This document shows positions 1-11,092 of a DNA stretch of 64,000 bases, in pieces; the stretch's first letter is position 1; the number at the start of each line of letters is the position of its first letter. The DNA is from Cryptomeria japonica (lineage: Eukaryota; Streptophyta; Pinopsida; Cupressales; Cupressaceae): the NCBI RefSeq assembly GCF_030272615.1, contig NC_081406.1, forward strand, positions 265,021,192-265,085,191. The letters are read 5' to 3'. The notes under the pieces were generated by a model that searched no databases, was not told the origin of the DNA, and saw only the letters and a program-made list of their open reading frames with translations. The position numbers and the translations under genes are program-made.

Positions 1-941
1 TAAGTCAATTTGAACTCTACTTTTGGCTTAGTCTTAGAATTAGTTATAATTTCCTATTTTCATGTTGTGCCCCTCTTCTATATATATGAGGGTTATTATT
101 GTAATAAGGATCTTTTTTCCATCTTTGTTTATGCAACAAAACTTTGCCAAAGTGAAGAGAAAATTGAGACTTGGTGTTCATTTTATAAATTTGCAATTTA
201 ATCAAGAAAGAGAAGATCTTGGCATTCAAACTTTGTTTTGAATTCAATATTTTATGTGGTATGAATATTCTTATGTTATTGATATCATATGTTCTTGAAT
301 GATTAAAGTTGGTTATAGTTATTGGTGTTGAATATTGAAGGACATTGAGTGTTTACAAGTAATCATTGAGTTACTTTGAAAATTTAGAAATTGGGAATAT
401 CTTTTAATATATTTGTGAGTCTTTGGGCTAACAATATATTTGGGTTACAGTGGTTGATAGGAATCTTTGTACATAGAAAGAACCCTTGAGTTCTTAAGTG
501 TGCAAATTCTTGTCACTAGGTCATTTTTAGAAAAGGAAAGTAACGGAAGACTTATTTCTTTCACAAACACTTTACTTTCCAAATTAGTTAGTATAATATT
601 ATTGCAACTTTTCAAAGTTATTTAAGTGAAGGGAAAGTCTATTCTTAAAAGAGAATTGGATATAACTAGTTTTGAAAGAAGAGAACCAAGTTGTTATTGT
701 ACCTTGGATTAGTGTAAATTTAGCAGGTAGGAAAAATAGAAAATAGTTGCAGTAGCAAGGGGGAGCCTTCCCTTATAATTAGGAGGAATTATATCTTGCC
801 TTCTGAGAGCTATCGTTCTATGTGTTGTCGTGAAACACACATTTTGTGAACCTTCATCAATTTACAAAATTTTCACCCAACACTAAACTTGATCTATTAG
901 AGGGAAAATGGATTGTGAGCTATGAATGGTATAGATAGTGG
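1..941. other. No gene; AT-rich, possibly old LTR sequence
   Basis: No convincing coding sequence is visible. A TATA-like run (tatatatatga, about 79-89) is followed by leader-like sequence, and around 820-895 there is text resembling the end of an LTR. No second copy and no primer site were found, so an LTR origin is only a guess. Confidence 0.3.
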
Positions 942-1079
942 TGTTGGAAGTGGGCTAGCATCCCTAGTGGGGATTCACGACATGGTTTAACAGCCTCTTG
1001 TGGATTCTATAAGTCTAGTAGTTGTATCGGGCATTGACAGGTCCATCTTTTGGTGCAACGACAACCCTAGCTTGTAACA
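942..1079 (+). repeat. 5' LTR of TRIM
   Basis: 138 bp, TG...CA ends, matching 1148-1284 along its whole length apart from scattered substitutions. It is followed after two bases (ag) by the primer site. Confidence 0.88.
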
Positions 1080-1081
1080 AG

Positions 1082-1093
1082 TGGTATCAGAGC
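1082..1093 (+). promoter_or_regulatory. Primer binding site of TRIM (tRNA-iMet)
   Basis: TGGTATCAGAGC is the standard plant initiator-Met primer site, two bases after the 5' LTR end. It is undecayed here. Confidence 0.9.
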
Positions 1094-1147
1094 TTGGTCA
1101 CATATTCGGATTATGTAGGCCGCGGCAAGTGACGTTGGGAGGGGGAT

Positions 1148-1284
1148 TGTTGGAAATGGGCTAGAGTCCCTTGTGGGGATTCACAACATGGTTTAACAGA
1201 CTCCTATGGTTCTATAAGTCTAGTGGTTGTATCGGTTATTGACATGTCGATCTTTTGGTGCAACGACAACCCTGGCTTGTAACA
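1148..1284 (+). repeat. 3' LTR of TRIM
   Basis: 137 bp, starts TGTTGGAA and ends TAACA. It is preceded by the purine tract at 1137-1146 and followed by the AGTGG duplication. Confidence 0.88.
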
Positions 1285-1289
1285 AGTGG

Positions 1290-2460
1290 ATGGAGGAATG
1301 TAAGGACCTGCAATGGATAGAAGGGACGATGGCTTTTATTTTGGGATATGATGACCCAAAATGGATTTAGAGGATGAGGAATGTGCATGTTTAGACTTAG
1401 ATGGATGGATGTGGGATTTAGCAAGGGTATCAATGTCTTGAGAGTGATCTATGTAGCCAAGCCCATGACCATCAAGATTTGCTTTGATATCGAGGGAATC
1501 TAATATACCTTGTCCATGCATGCCTAATCCTTTGCCTTGATAATGCATTCTTTGACAAATATTTTTACCAATGAGGTACTTTTCATTTTGAGCCAAGACA
1601 TGAGTCCGGTTTGAGGTGGATACAATACGAAAGAAATGATAGGCTGATGGAGTAAATCGGATCGGATGAAGATGGAGGAACCCATTTGATATATAAGGGA
1701 TTCATTGAAAAACTTCCGTAAAGATCTTAATATGATGAGGGTGACTATGAGAAATGGTAGGTTCATCTACTAAGATGGAAGCTTGTGGGGGACATGGAGG
1801 GATCTTGATAGGGATCTGAAGGGATGATGAGATCTTGTGGTAGATATGAAGGTGAAGGGATATTGTCGAGAAGTTTAGGTTGGTGTTTTTTCTTTTTGGG
1901 TAATCTTATTTGTGATATCACTCCAACATTTGTGTGTTGCTAGGTATTTGTTGATTGACCTTGTTGAATGATGAGTGATACATTGACTATGCTTGATTGA
2001 TGTCCAAAGGGTGGCATATTTGTAACTACACTTGTGTTTATTTGGGACACCCTTGATGGTGTATTCAAGGACATAAGAAAATATTTACTGACATGTGATG
2101 CAATCGAACGTGAAGTTGGCTATGTAATTGTATGTGACCTTGGTGGGGTTAACTTGTTTGCACAATAAAAGGTGGAACTAGGGGTTTTGTGGTTGCTTGA
2201 GGAACACATGGTTGCATCAGAAGAAAAATTGGTTCAATCTCTGGTGGTGGCCCTTGTTGAATTATACCAAACTCTAGTTGTGTTGGGTTGAACAAGTTTT
2301 GATTCAAGATACGATTGAATGAAGTTTGATATGAGAGTTGGGTCAATGAGGCTTGATTTGGGACTTGATTGAATGATGTTTGATTTGGGACTTGATTGTA
2401 TGAGGTTTAATTTGGAATTTGATCAAATGAGATTTGATTCATGTTCATTGTTTGAAATTG
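1290..2460 (-). repeat. Fragment related to internal region of element J
   Basis: About 1290-1830 resembles 62850-63170 of element J in nucleotide order and, on the minus strand, in peptide (shared pieces such as MGSS, then SD, PII and GL in the same spacing). Further right, the minus strand reads as a proline, glutamine and asparagine-rich chain (2149-2346) with stops and frame changes. No LTR or primer site of this copy is visible, so it is a decayed piece whose ends cannot be set. The TRIM sits at its left edge. Confidence 0.55.
2330..2440 (-). repeat. Imperfect tandem repeat, roughly 30-bp unit
   Basis: Units resembling gaggcttgatttgggacttg recur three to four times with small changes. 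On the minus strand they encode a repeating pattern of N, Q, S, F and P residues. Probably a low-complexity part of the J-like protein. Confidence 0.5.
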
Positions 2461-3354
2461 GTTTCTCATGTTTATTTCTAAGAGGAGAGTTAGTATGTCT
2501 AATTTTGCAATGAGAGCTTATATGTCCACTAACTCTAAGTTTGTATTTGGACATCTAAATTTTTGAAATATTTTGGACATCTGGGATCTAGCCTCTTCAC
2601 TTTTTTGAACTTTGTATTCCAAGATCTCTATTTCTCAAGCTATTTTTTCTTCGAGTGATGGAGAAATAGGGATGACCTTTGTTGGGTCATGATAAGTTTG
2701 ATCCAATTTTTGGGACATATATGAATTGGATTTGCATGATTGATGGTTCGATTGCAATGACATGGTCCTATGAGAGTAGGAAGGTTGATATGAGGATGAT
2801 TCTATTTCAATTGGAGAGTCGCCTTCTCTACAATACTAGTGGTGCCAAGTCATCATGCTTGGTTTGGACAAATATCAAGGATGTTTGATGATGAAATTGG
2901 GCCAATGCTTTGATTTCTTTCTTTTTTTCTTGGAATATTTGATATTTTGAATGGATTGAGATTCATATTAGGCTGAAAAATGCAACCCTTAATTTAGATT
3001 TTGGGAATTTTGAAAATGGACAAATGTAAGCTAAGAAAGCATATGCACCAATATTTTTTTAATTTTTTATATTTTGGAAATCTTTGAGACTACAAGTCTA
3101 AAGGTGTGACCTTGAGGAATTGTAATGAAGTTGAGACCTCTAAAGGAAGAACAATGAAGCTTTATTGAAGAATCATGGAAGCACTGGTTTGCATTTAATT
3201 CATGTTTTGTTTTAGTAGTTTTGTTCTTTAGAGTAGGGATGGTTTGCATGTTATTTAAGTTTGTGATTAGCTTAGATCGATTTCATGCTTTGGTTTGATT
3301 TCTTAATCCGATTTTCCTAATCTATAGTATGTATAAAAATTCCCCTCATCCAAG
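2461..3354. other. No feature recognised
   Basis: AT-rich. The 60-70 codon open frames show no family motif and no repeat partner. The left edge of element E lies near 3355. Confidence 0.4.
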
Positions 3355-3900
3355 CCATAGAGGATGTCTCAATCCACATTAAATCTATCAAGAAGTTGTG
3401 TCTTAAATGGCAAGGAAGGAAAAGAAATACCCTCAAACTATCCATGTTGTAGGACAACTACATGATATTATGTTAGGAAACTTTCTCATTCCCAAATACT
3501 TGGACCCAGGAAACCCTATGGTCAATATCCATATAAATGGGACCCTCATCAAAAATATCTTGATGGATCTTAGTGCAACCATAATGTGATGACTAGGGAG
3601 ACAAAGAATAATTTGAACTCTAATGAATTTAAGCCCCACACCAATAGTGTTGCAACTTGCCAATAAATTAATTATTAAACCAAAAGGAATAATTGAAGAC
3701 TTGGTTATCACACTTTATTCTTGGAAATACCCTACAAACGTTATGGTCTTACAACCTAAGGATAATTTGGTATGATATCCACTAATTTTAGGCTGACCAT
3801 GGTTAGCTACAATAGACACCTTTAATGATTGCAGTTCTAGACATATAATTTTTTTAATGGGAATGTCACAAAGAAGTTGGTTCTCTATCCTCCAACACAA
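3355..3900 (+). pseudogene. Element E gag C-terminus and aspartic protease (remnant)
   Basis: Retroviral-type aspartic protease region of a Ty3/gypsy polyprotein, which would cut Gag-Pol. An open stretch from 3407 to 3589 includes HVVGQLHDIMLGNF, then VNIHINGTLIKNILMDLSAT, the usual Tat-type lead-in, where the active-site triad is D-L-S here against D-L-G in relatives. The frame then shifts and resumes with VLQLANKLIIKPKGIIEDLV and YPLILG.PWLATIDTF around 3640-3810, the conserved end of the domain. Stops at 3586 and near 3776 and the altered triad rule out function. It follows no recognisable gag body, so the 5' part of E is lost or beyond recognition. Confidence 0.75.
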
Positions 3901-4429
3901 CCATATGCTAATTTAGATCCACTTGTGTGGCCAAGTTCATAAGAAAAAGAGCAATTCTCCCTCCAGACAATCATGACTATAGAGATGCGTCTATTGATAC
4001 ATATATAGTATGAGGATGAAGTCCTCACTTACATTATATAAAATTCCTATGGAACTGACCAATAGCAAGATGAGTTTATGTCATGCTTAACCAACCCACT
4101 GCATAGCCTCTTGTCTAATGCAATAGAATCTAATTTTGGTATGTTCCATAAGATTTTTTCACACAACTGCAACCTTAATATATCTGGTCTTGATATTATC
4201 TCTATTATGATAACAATACCCATGGAAGTGTCTCCTAGTAAGTTGCTCGATGTCATCAATGAATTAACCTCATCTTAGCGCTCTAAATTATTGCACATGC
4301 TACAATCCAATACATATACATTCTCCTAGGATTATCATGACAAAAGAGGCATAGAACCTAGTCTTTATATGCATTGCATTTATATTAATGAAGGTTGTAG
4401 ACTACTGAGACAACCACATAAGAGAATGA

Positions 4430-4800
4430 CCCCAACTCTTAAAAGACATAGTGAAGGCTTAATTACAAAAACTTTTGGATGCAAGGTTTTTGTACCCTAT
4501 CTTAGATAGTGGGTGGGTGTCTCCATTTTTCATTGCACTTGAAGAAGGATGCAAGAGGAGAGTGTGTATTGATTAGAAAAAACTAAATGCGATCACTAGG
4601 AAAGACCATTTTCTCTTGCCTTTCATTGATCAAGTTTTAGACTCATTAGCTAGAAAAAGGTATTTCTCTTTCTTAGATAGGTCTAGTGGCTCTAACAAAA
4701 GTAAGATAGCTCCTGAGGATCAGGAAAAATTTACTTTTACATATGCATCTTTTTTAAAACCCCAAAGAATCCCACATGCTATAGTGAAGGCTTGAATGTG
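4430..4800 (+). pseudogene. Element E reverse transcriptase, N-terminal fragment
   Basis: Reverse transcriptase start of the same polyprotein. Readable pieces are LLDARFLYPILDSGWVSPFF, RRVCID.KKLNAITRKDHF, LLPFIDQVLDSLA and FSFLDRSSGSNKSKIAPEDQ, followed by KFTFTYA. These match RT blocks up to the first catalytic aspartate (in FLD). The domain breaks off around 4745-4800, before the YXDD block, which is absent. The rest of RT is missing between here and 16556, where RNase H resumes. In-frame stops are present. Confidence 0.8.
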
Positions 4801-4869
4801 ACTATTTGGATCTTGTGTGTTTTCTACAAAGAAGTTTAGAATGTATTTTCTTGACCTTGTAGGAAAGGT

Positions 4870-6304
4870 TGCATATTAACGCATAGCCAAAGGCTCAGTA
4901 TGAGTTCTCCATGGCTGGGCTGCAACTAAGGCCATGATTTTTATACTGGAATTCTTCCACTAAAAAATCTTTTATGTAAACTCTAATATATAGAGTCACC
5001 AACTTCCATCCTTGAGGAGGCACCATCAAATTTGTGAGGAAATAAAGCACCAACACTTCGTTCCCTAGCAGAGTTGCCAAAAATCTCTTAGTTAACATAT
5101 TTGCCTTTCCAAAATGGGTAAACTATTAAGTCATTTCCCTTTGAATTTTGAAAAGGTACAACTCCCTTCATATGATATGATATTGTTTAGATTCTGGGGG
5201 CATACTTTTAATTAGAAAGTAGGAAATTCAAAACTAACAAGTCTACACATAGTCATGACACATATGTGATTTCAGATTTAGAATTAAAATGACATGGAAT
5301 AAATGACACAAAGATCATCCACTCAGCACTCACAAAGGATAATTAGGAAAATAAGTAGCAATTCCTTTTAAATGATATGAACAATTTAAGACTGACAGAT
5401 CATATAATGAACACACCTATGATCTGATAAAATAAGTGAAAACATCAAATAATGATTGCAAGTCACAAAGGAAAATGACAATCAAAAGAAAATATAGATG
5501 AACACAAAGATTAAGAAAATCTCCTTTATTTCTTTGACGAAATGAGAGAGCTCAAAAGCTCCACATCCCTGTACAAAGTTCAATCTAAAAAGAAAATACA
5601 CTACTATCTCTCCCTCCAGAACTAAATTAAAATACCCTCTTTTGATCGAGTCTCACTCATATGTCAAAACATAAGGAGATTAGAAAATCAGGACCCTTTT
5701 CTTCTGAAGAAAACTTCACAATATATAACAATGGGAAACCTTTTCAGTTCCCATAACTGATTTTTTTTTTGGAATTTTAAAAGTTTCATGAAAATAATCT
5801 CCCGTAAGCCACCTTTTAGAATTCTTATTATTAACGTTGGAGTGAAGAGTTTATAATAAAATAATCTTCTCTAAATTTTTACTCTATTTGATGAAGCTCT
5901 GCAGCAAACATTTACATCCACTTTTGAAATGAGATGAGATAGTCTTTATTTTCTACATTGTTGGCAACTCGAACCACCTCTGTTATATCTCATATCTTTG
6001 CACTCATAAGATTTTCATTAGCAATATATCAAATTTGTCAACATTTATTCTATTGGGCCGCGGCTATTCTAGTTCCAAAATGGATTTTTATAGCGATGTG
6101 TTAGTCAATTGTAGTCGTTTATTACAAAATTGATGGTGTAAAATACGCAACTAACACGTGTGTTAGTCAATCCATATTGTCATTTTGAAACCAAAATAGA
6201 CGCGTCCATGCCTTTGTGTGTTTGCGATCACAACTTGCAAATATCATTTTCTTCACTTTTTGTATACAATCGGGATCAATGTCAATATGGTGTTCATCAA
6301 CACT
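4870..6304 (-). repeat. Fragment L: LTR plus primer site of a minus-strand gypsy element
   Basis: On the minus strand a tRNA-Arg-type primer site (5062-5079) follows AT-rich sequence that would be an LTR (about 5090-6300). Left of it lie about 190 bp of leader, with a 67-codon open frame at 4895-5098 that is not recognised. No second LTR or purine tract was found, so the LTR limits are inferred only from the primer site and from LINE F starting at 6305. It interrupts E within reverse transcriptase. Confidence 0.4.
5062..5079 (-). promoter_or_regulatory. Primer binding site, tRNA-Arg type
   Basis: The minus strand reads TGGCAACTCTGCTAGGGA. The Tat/Ogre-type site is TGGCGACTCTGCTGGGGA, so 16 of 18 bases agree and both differences are G to A. 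Confidence 0.55.
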
Positions 6305-6871
6305 ATTTTTTTTTTCAATAAAAGTGGATTATTCCACTAAAATTTTTAATTAATATTTTTTATTTTTACACAGGATTCAAAGAGCATATTGGAGGAAAGA
6401 ACCCTGGGAAGAAAACCTCCAGTCACAGCTCATAAAATAAACCTATAGTATCTAACGGATCAATTTATGCACCCTGCCCAAAACCACATACAAAATGCGG
6501 TCACAACACATATAATATCAGTTTTGCATAGAGCCCATATGAAAATTTGCCAAAAAAACCCATCAGATAATTTTCAAATGTAGACTCCACAGCTGCTATC
6601 AATGGAAGAAGGCAAAATTTTCCAAATCCTTGTGCCAAAAACCTTCTTGCCAAAAAAGAAAGTATCAAAAAACCTTTGGAAAAACACTATTGTATCAAAT
6701 ACCATGAGCTCGAACTCTCCTCCAGACAACGAACATGAATACTTGAAATGAAAGGGGAAAGCGGGAATAATTATCATCATAAAATTTTACATCAACATTA
6801 CTCAAGAAAATCATATAACTATTGTTGCAAACCTTCCCATGCCCAAGAAGGAATTTCCTCAAACCCACCCC

Positions 6872-9800
6872 TCATTGATTAGCAATGCTATCAATGGCTA
6901 AATTTGCCAAATAATCCGCAATCTTATTAACTTCTCTGTAACAATAGGATACCAAGAAAGATTCAAACAATTCTAATTTTTGTAAAATGGGATCAAGTAT
7001 ATACTGCAAATTCCAACAATTCGATTCCTTTTTCATAACACATTGAATAATCACCATAGAATCACCTTCAATTATTAAGTCCTTAATTCCCAAAGAGATT
7101 GCCATATCCAATACAAAAGACAAAGCATGAAATTCCGCATAATTGTTAGTTTTAAAACCAATAGTATGACACTTAGCTCGAATAAAATTTGCATTGTGAT
7201 CATAAATTACCATGCCTACCCCAGTCGGCCCAAGGTTACCATGAGAGGCCCCATCAAAATTCAGTTTAAAGTGCCCCTGCGGAGGAGGTTTCCATCTAGC
7301 AGAGCATCTCTTACCTATTGCATCATTCTTTTTGAAAATTGAACCATGAGAGGGTAAAACTGATAGCATCTTCCAAACTCTAGTAACTCTACTATCCCAA
7401 TGCGAAAAAGAAGTAAGATTTTCCAAATTCTTATAAATAAACGACAAAGCAACCTCAGAGATTTTAGACTCAATTTTTAATAGAACCTCAGACACAGGAG
7501 ACCTCATTTTTTTAAATATCATGTTGTTTCTCTCTAGCCAAACATTCCAAATCACAATAGATGGAGATATGATCCAAAGGCATGCATAAAAAGATGTTGC
7601 AAACATAAAGGGCCAAGATCTAAAATGGGAAATGAGATCCTTACCAATAACAAAGGATATATTTAACTTCTTAAACAACCACTGCCAACATTCATAAGCA
7701 TAATCACAATGTAGGAACAAGTGTGAAGAAGATTCCAAATTTTTGTTGCAAAGGACACAAGGGAAAACAACAGTAATACCAAGCCTGTCTAGTCTCATAC
7801 CTGTAAGGACTCTGTCCTGAACTGCCAACCAAGCAAAGGCTCCAATTTTAGGAAGACAAGCCGAATGCCAAAACAACTTATAAGGCCAAAATGATAAATC
7901 TTTAGCAACCATAAGTGAGTTGTAACCATCTTTAATAGTGCACTTACCAGAAATATTCTTTGTCCAAATAAGTTCATCCTCAGAATCAGAAAGAAATACA
8001 ATTCTATCCCCCAAAATCTTCTCAAAATCTAATTTCATGCTTTGATCAACATCTAAGAAATCAATCGACTTCCATCTAGCTAGCTTAAGGGGTCCACTAG
8101 TCACAATTTCAAAATAATCTGCTACAAAAACACCCCAAAGGGAGGAAAGAACAGCTATCAAAGGAGACCAATCCCTAATATTAACCAAAGGTGTGTGTCC
8201 ATTCCATACTTCATCCCAGAATCTAACCTTTCTACCATTATGAACAATCCATGAGAGATGAGGCAAAATAATTGATCTACATTTACAAAGGAAATTCCAA
8301 ATAGAAGAACCCGAAGACAAATTTGAGACTTTAAAAATGTACTCTCTTGGTCCATTATTTAAATATTTGGCAAACATAATCTATGCCCATAAGGAGCTAG
8401 GCTTGTCATATAATTTCCAAACCAACTTAGCACCTAAGGCTAAATTGTAATTTTCCAGACTCCGAATTCATGTTCCCCCAAGTTCCTTAGGCAAACATAC
8501 CTTATCCCATGCAACTAAAGGGAGTTTCTTCTTGCCATCTTTATTATTGTTCCAAAGAAAATATCTAAGAGTATCCTCTAAACTAACAATAGCTGCTTTT
8601 GGAGACATCAAAATAGACATGAGATATATGGGAACAGCATTCAAAACAGACTTGATGAGAACAATTTTACCCGCCAAAGTTAACCATTTATGATTCCATG
8701 AGAGAATTCTTTTAGAAATGACTGAAATAGTCTTATCCCAAAAACCAATCTTATCCTGTTTAACAAAGAAAGGAATCCCAAGGTAAGTACATGGAAGATT
8801 TCCAGTCTCAAATCCCCAAAAGGATTGCAACCTATGCTGAACCAGTTGTGAAGTATTAAGGAAAAAAATCTTTGATTTATCACCATTCACTTTCTGACCA
8901 GAAAATGATGCATAATTTTGTATTATTCCTTTAATCACTTTTGCCTCTACTAACGAAGCATGTCCAAATAATAGAGTATCATCTGCAAAGAGACAATGAG
9001 AAATACTTTGGGGAATATTATGAATCCTTATACCTTTCCAAAGCCCCCCCACTTTAGCAGCCCTAATAACCCAACTAAAGGTTTCAACTAGGAGAATAAA
9101 CAAAAAGGGAGAAAGGGGATCTCCTTGTCTCAAAACCCTAGAGGAAGTGAAAAAACCACAAGGAGAACCATTAATTAAAACTGAGAATCTTGCAGAAGAA
9201 ATACACGCACGAATCTATTTGACCTAGGCCTTGGAAAAACCTAACTTCTCAAGAATAGCACATAAAGCCCCCCACTCTACTCTATCATAAGCCTTCATCA
9301 TGTCTAGTTTAAGTATCATGGTTGGGGTTCTTTGGGTGGAAATAGAATGCAACACCTCATGTGCTACAATTGCACCCTCTGTCGTCTCCCTTCCGGGAAC
9401 AAAACCACCTTGCTCCAATGAAATGATCCTAGGTAGAATTTTTGCCAACATAAGGGAAATTGCCTTCGTAAATATCTTATACAAAGTGTTACATAAAGTA
9501 ATGGGACGGAAGTCAGCAAAAGTCTTAGTATCCTCTTTTTTAGGAATAGTTGCAATCATTGTAGTATTAAGTTCTTTTAAAATAGACCTATTTCTCCTAG
9601 CTTCCTCGAGAGCCAATAAAACATCATTTCCCACAAAATCCCAACATTTCTGAAAAAATAAAGGAGTAAAACCATCTGGTCCCGGAGCTTTATCTAGATT
9701 CATGGCAAAGACAACACTCTTAACTTCTTCTAAGGAAAAGGGAGACATCAACATCTTATTTCTTCCAAAGATACTAAAGGAGGAATATTAGATATAATAT

Positions 9801-11072
9801 CATTGCTGAGATTTCCATTTTCCGAAGATAATAATGACTTAAAAAACCTAACTGCCTCTGAAGCAATGTCCTCTGGCTCTGTCAATAAATTCCCATTCTG
9901 ACACTGAATACAAGATATTCTATTCTTACATCTTTTAATCTTAGTTGAAGAATGAAAAAATTTTGTGTTCCTGTCACCATCTGAAAGCCATAACTCTCTA
10001 GATTTCTGTCTTCAATAGATTTCCTCTCTAGCTAACACCTCCTCAAGCTATAATTTTAGTGACTTCAATTCATCAAAAACTTGTGGCACCATACCATGTT
10101 GAAGCACATGAGTATTAAGACACTCAATCATATCTTGAATCCTTTGTTTCTCCTGAAAAATGTTCTTAAAATGCGAGATATTCCATTCCCTAATATTCAA
10201 TTTCAAATAACTTAACTTCTTAGCAATCTAAAACATACGGGATCCAAAACAAAAAGGAGCAGAATTCCACCATTTCATAAGCAGAGGCAAAAAGGAAGAA
10301 TCCCTAAACCAAATGGGCTCAAATTTAAATGGAGACTTAAAAGAAGTCCTATCCTCAATAACTGAAAGGGAAATTGGAAAATGATCAGAACCCGAGACCG
10401 GTAGAATAGAGGAAAAGAATTCAAATCTGAATCAATCCAATTCTCAGATAACAAAAACCAATCTAATCTCTCAGCAATCTGAGAAAATTCCCTTCTCATG
10501 TTTGTCCATGTGAAAACCCCATTCTGAGACTTACAATCAAAAAGGCTCATATCAGAAATGAAATCCCCAAAGTCATCCATAATCCTTTTATTAGGGAAAA
10601 CAACACCTCTTTTCTCATCTAATTCAGTGATAGCATTAAAATCGCCCCCGAAGATAATAAAGGAACCATGTTTTAAGGGAGAAGAAAACCTATTTAATTC
10701 ACCCCATAACTTACTCTTCCCTTGAATTCTTGACGGAGCATAAATGTTAAAAAGCCAGAATTTAACCTTCGAAATCTTGCTTATAACTAAAACCAACATC
10801 CAATTTGTAGCAGATGCCACTAACTGTACCTCAATATTATAATTATTCCAAAGCAGTGCCAAACCTCCTGAAGCACCACAAGCTGGAGAAGAAAGAAAAT
10901 TCCACCTTCTCCAAGATGAAAAAACCAAATCAGCAGACTCCTTTGACAACTTTGTTTCTTGCAACATAAAAAAATCACACTTAATTAAATCCATCTGGGA
11001 CTTAATTAAGCGTCTCTTGTTAGGGGCATTTAAGCCCCTAACATTCCAAGAAATAATTCTCATTGTCCTCAA
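6872..11072 (-). pseudogene. LINE F ORF2: endonuclease, reverse transcriptase, zinc-finger region, RNase H
   Basis: The ORF2 protein nicks target DNA and copies the LINE RNA into the nick. Starting at 11072, the endonuclease reads IISWNVRGLN, QETKLS, GGDFNAI and ERLDWFL, then shifts frame near 10420. Reverse transcriptase follows at about 9754-8468 with DKAPGPDGF, DFRPITLCN, EQGGFVPGR, KLDMMKAYDRVEW, RQGDPLSPFLF and the catalytic FADD in HCLFADDTLLFG. After another break, 8377-6872 is open for 501 codons. It holds the zf-RVT-like region (CVLCNKNLESSSHLFLHC) and a C-terminal RNase H (LNFDGASHGNLGPTG, EFHALSF, IIEGDSMVII), as known in plant L1 LINEs. Between RT blocks near 9205-9225, stop codons lie where tryptophan is expected. 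Overall length, about 1,400 codons, is normal for the family. Confidence 0.93.
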
Positions 11073-11092
11073 GGGGAGGCCGAAGCTCCCCT

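Larger units (their letters stand above)
942..1284 (+). mobile_element. Complete TRIM (miniature LTR retrotransposon), 343 bp
   Basis: Two direct repeats of 138 and 137 bp, each starting TGTTGGAA and ending TAACA, enclose only 68 bp. That interior holds a 12-base primer binding site matching the 3' end of initiator tRNA-Met (1082-1093) and a purine tract (GGGAGGGGGA, 1137-1146) one base before the second repeat. The flanks carry an identical 5-bp duplication, AGTGG (937-941 and 1285-1289). These are all the cis signals of an LTR retrotransposon with no coding capacity, which defines a TRIM. It would need reverse transcriptase and integrase from another element. It lies in DNA related to element J. 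AGTGG also occurs at the LTR/PBS junction by chance, but the left flank supports a true duplication. Confidence 0.9.

Noticed and set aside
6100-6180. Repeated gttagtcaat phrases as an inverted-repeat transposon
   Set aside because: Two nearby similar phrases only; no terminal inverted repeats or target duplication could be defined.
9300-9653. 117-codon plus-strand frame
   Set aside because: Antisense of the clear LINE F reverse transcriptase.
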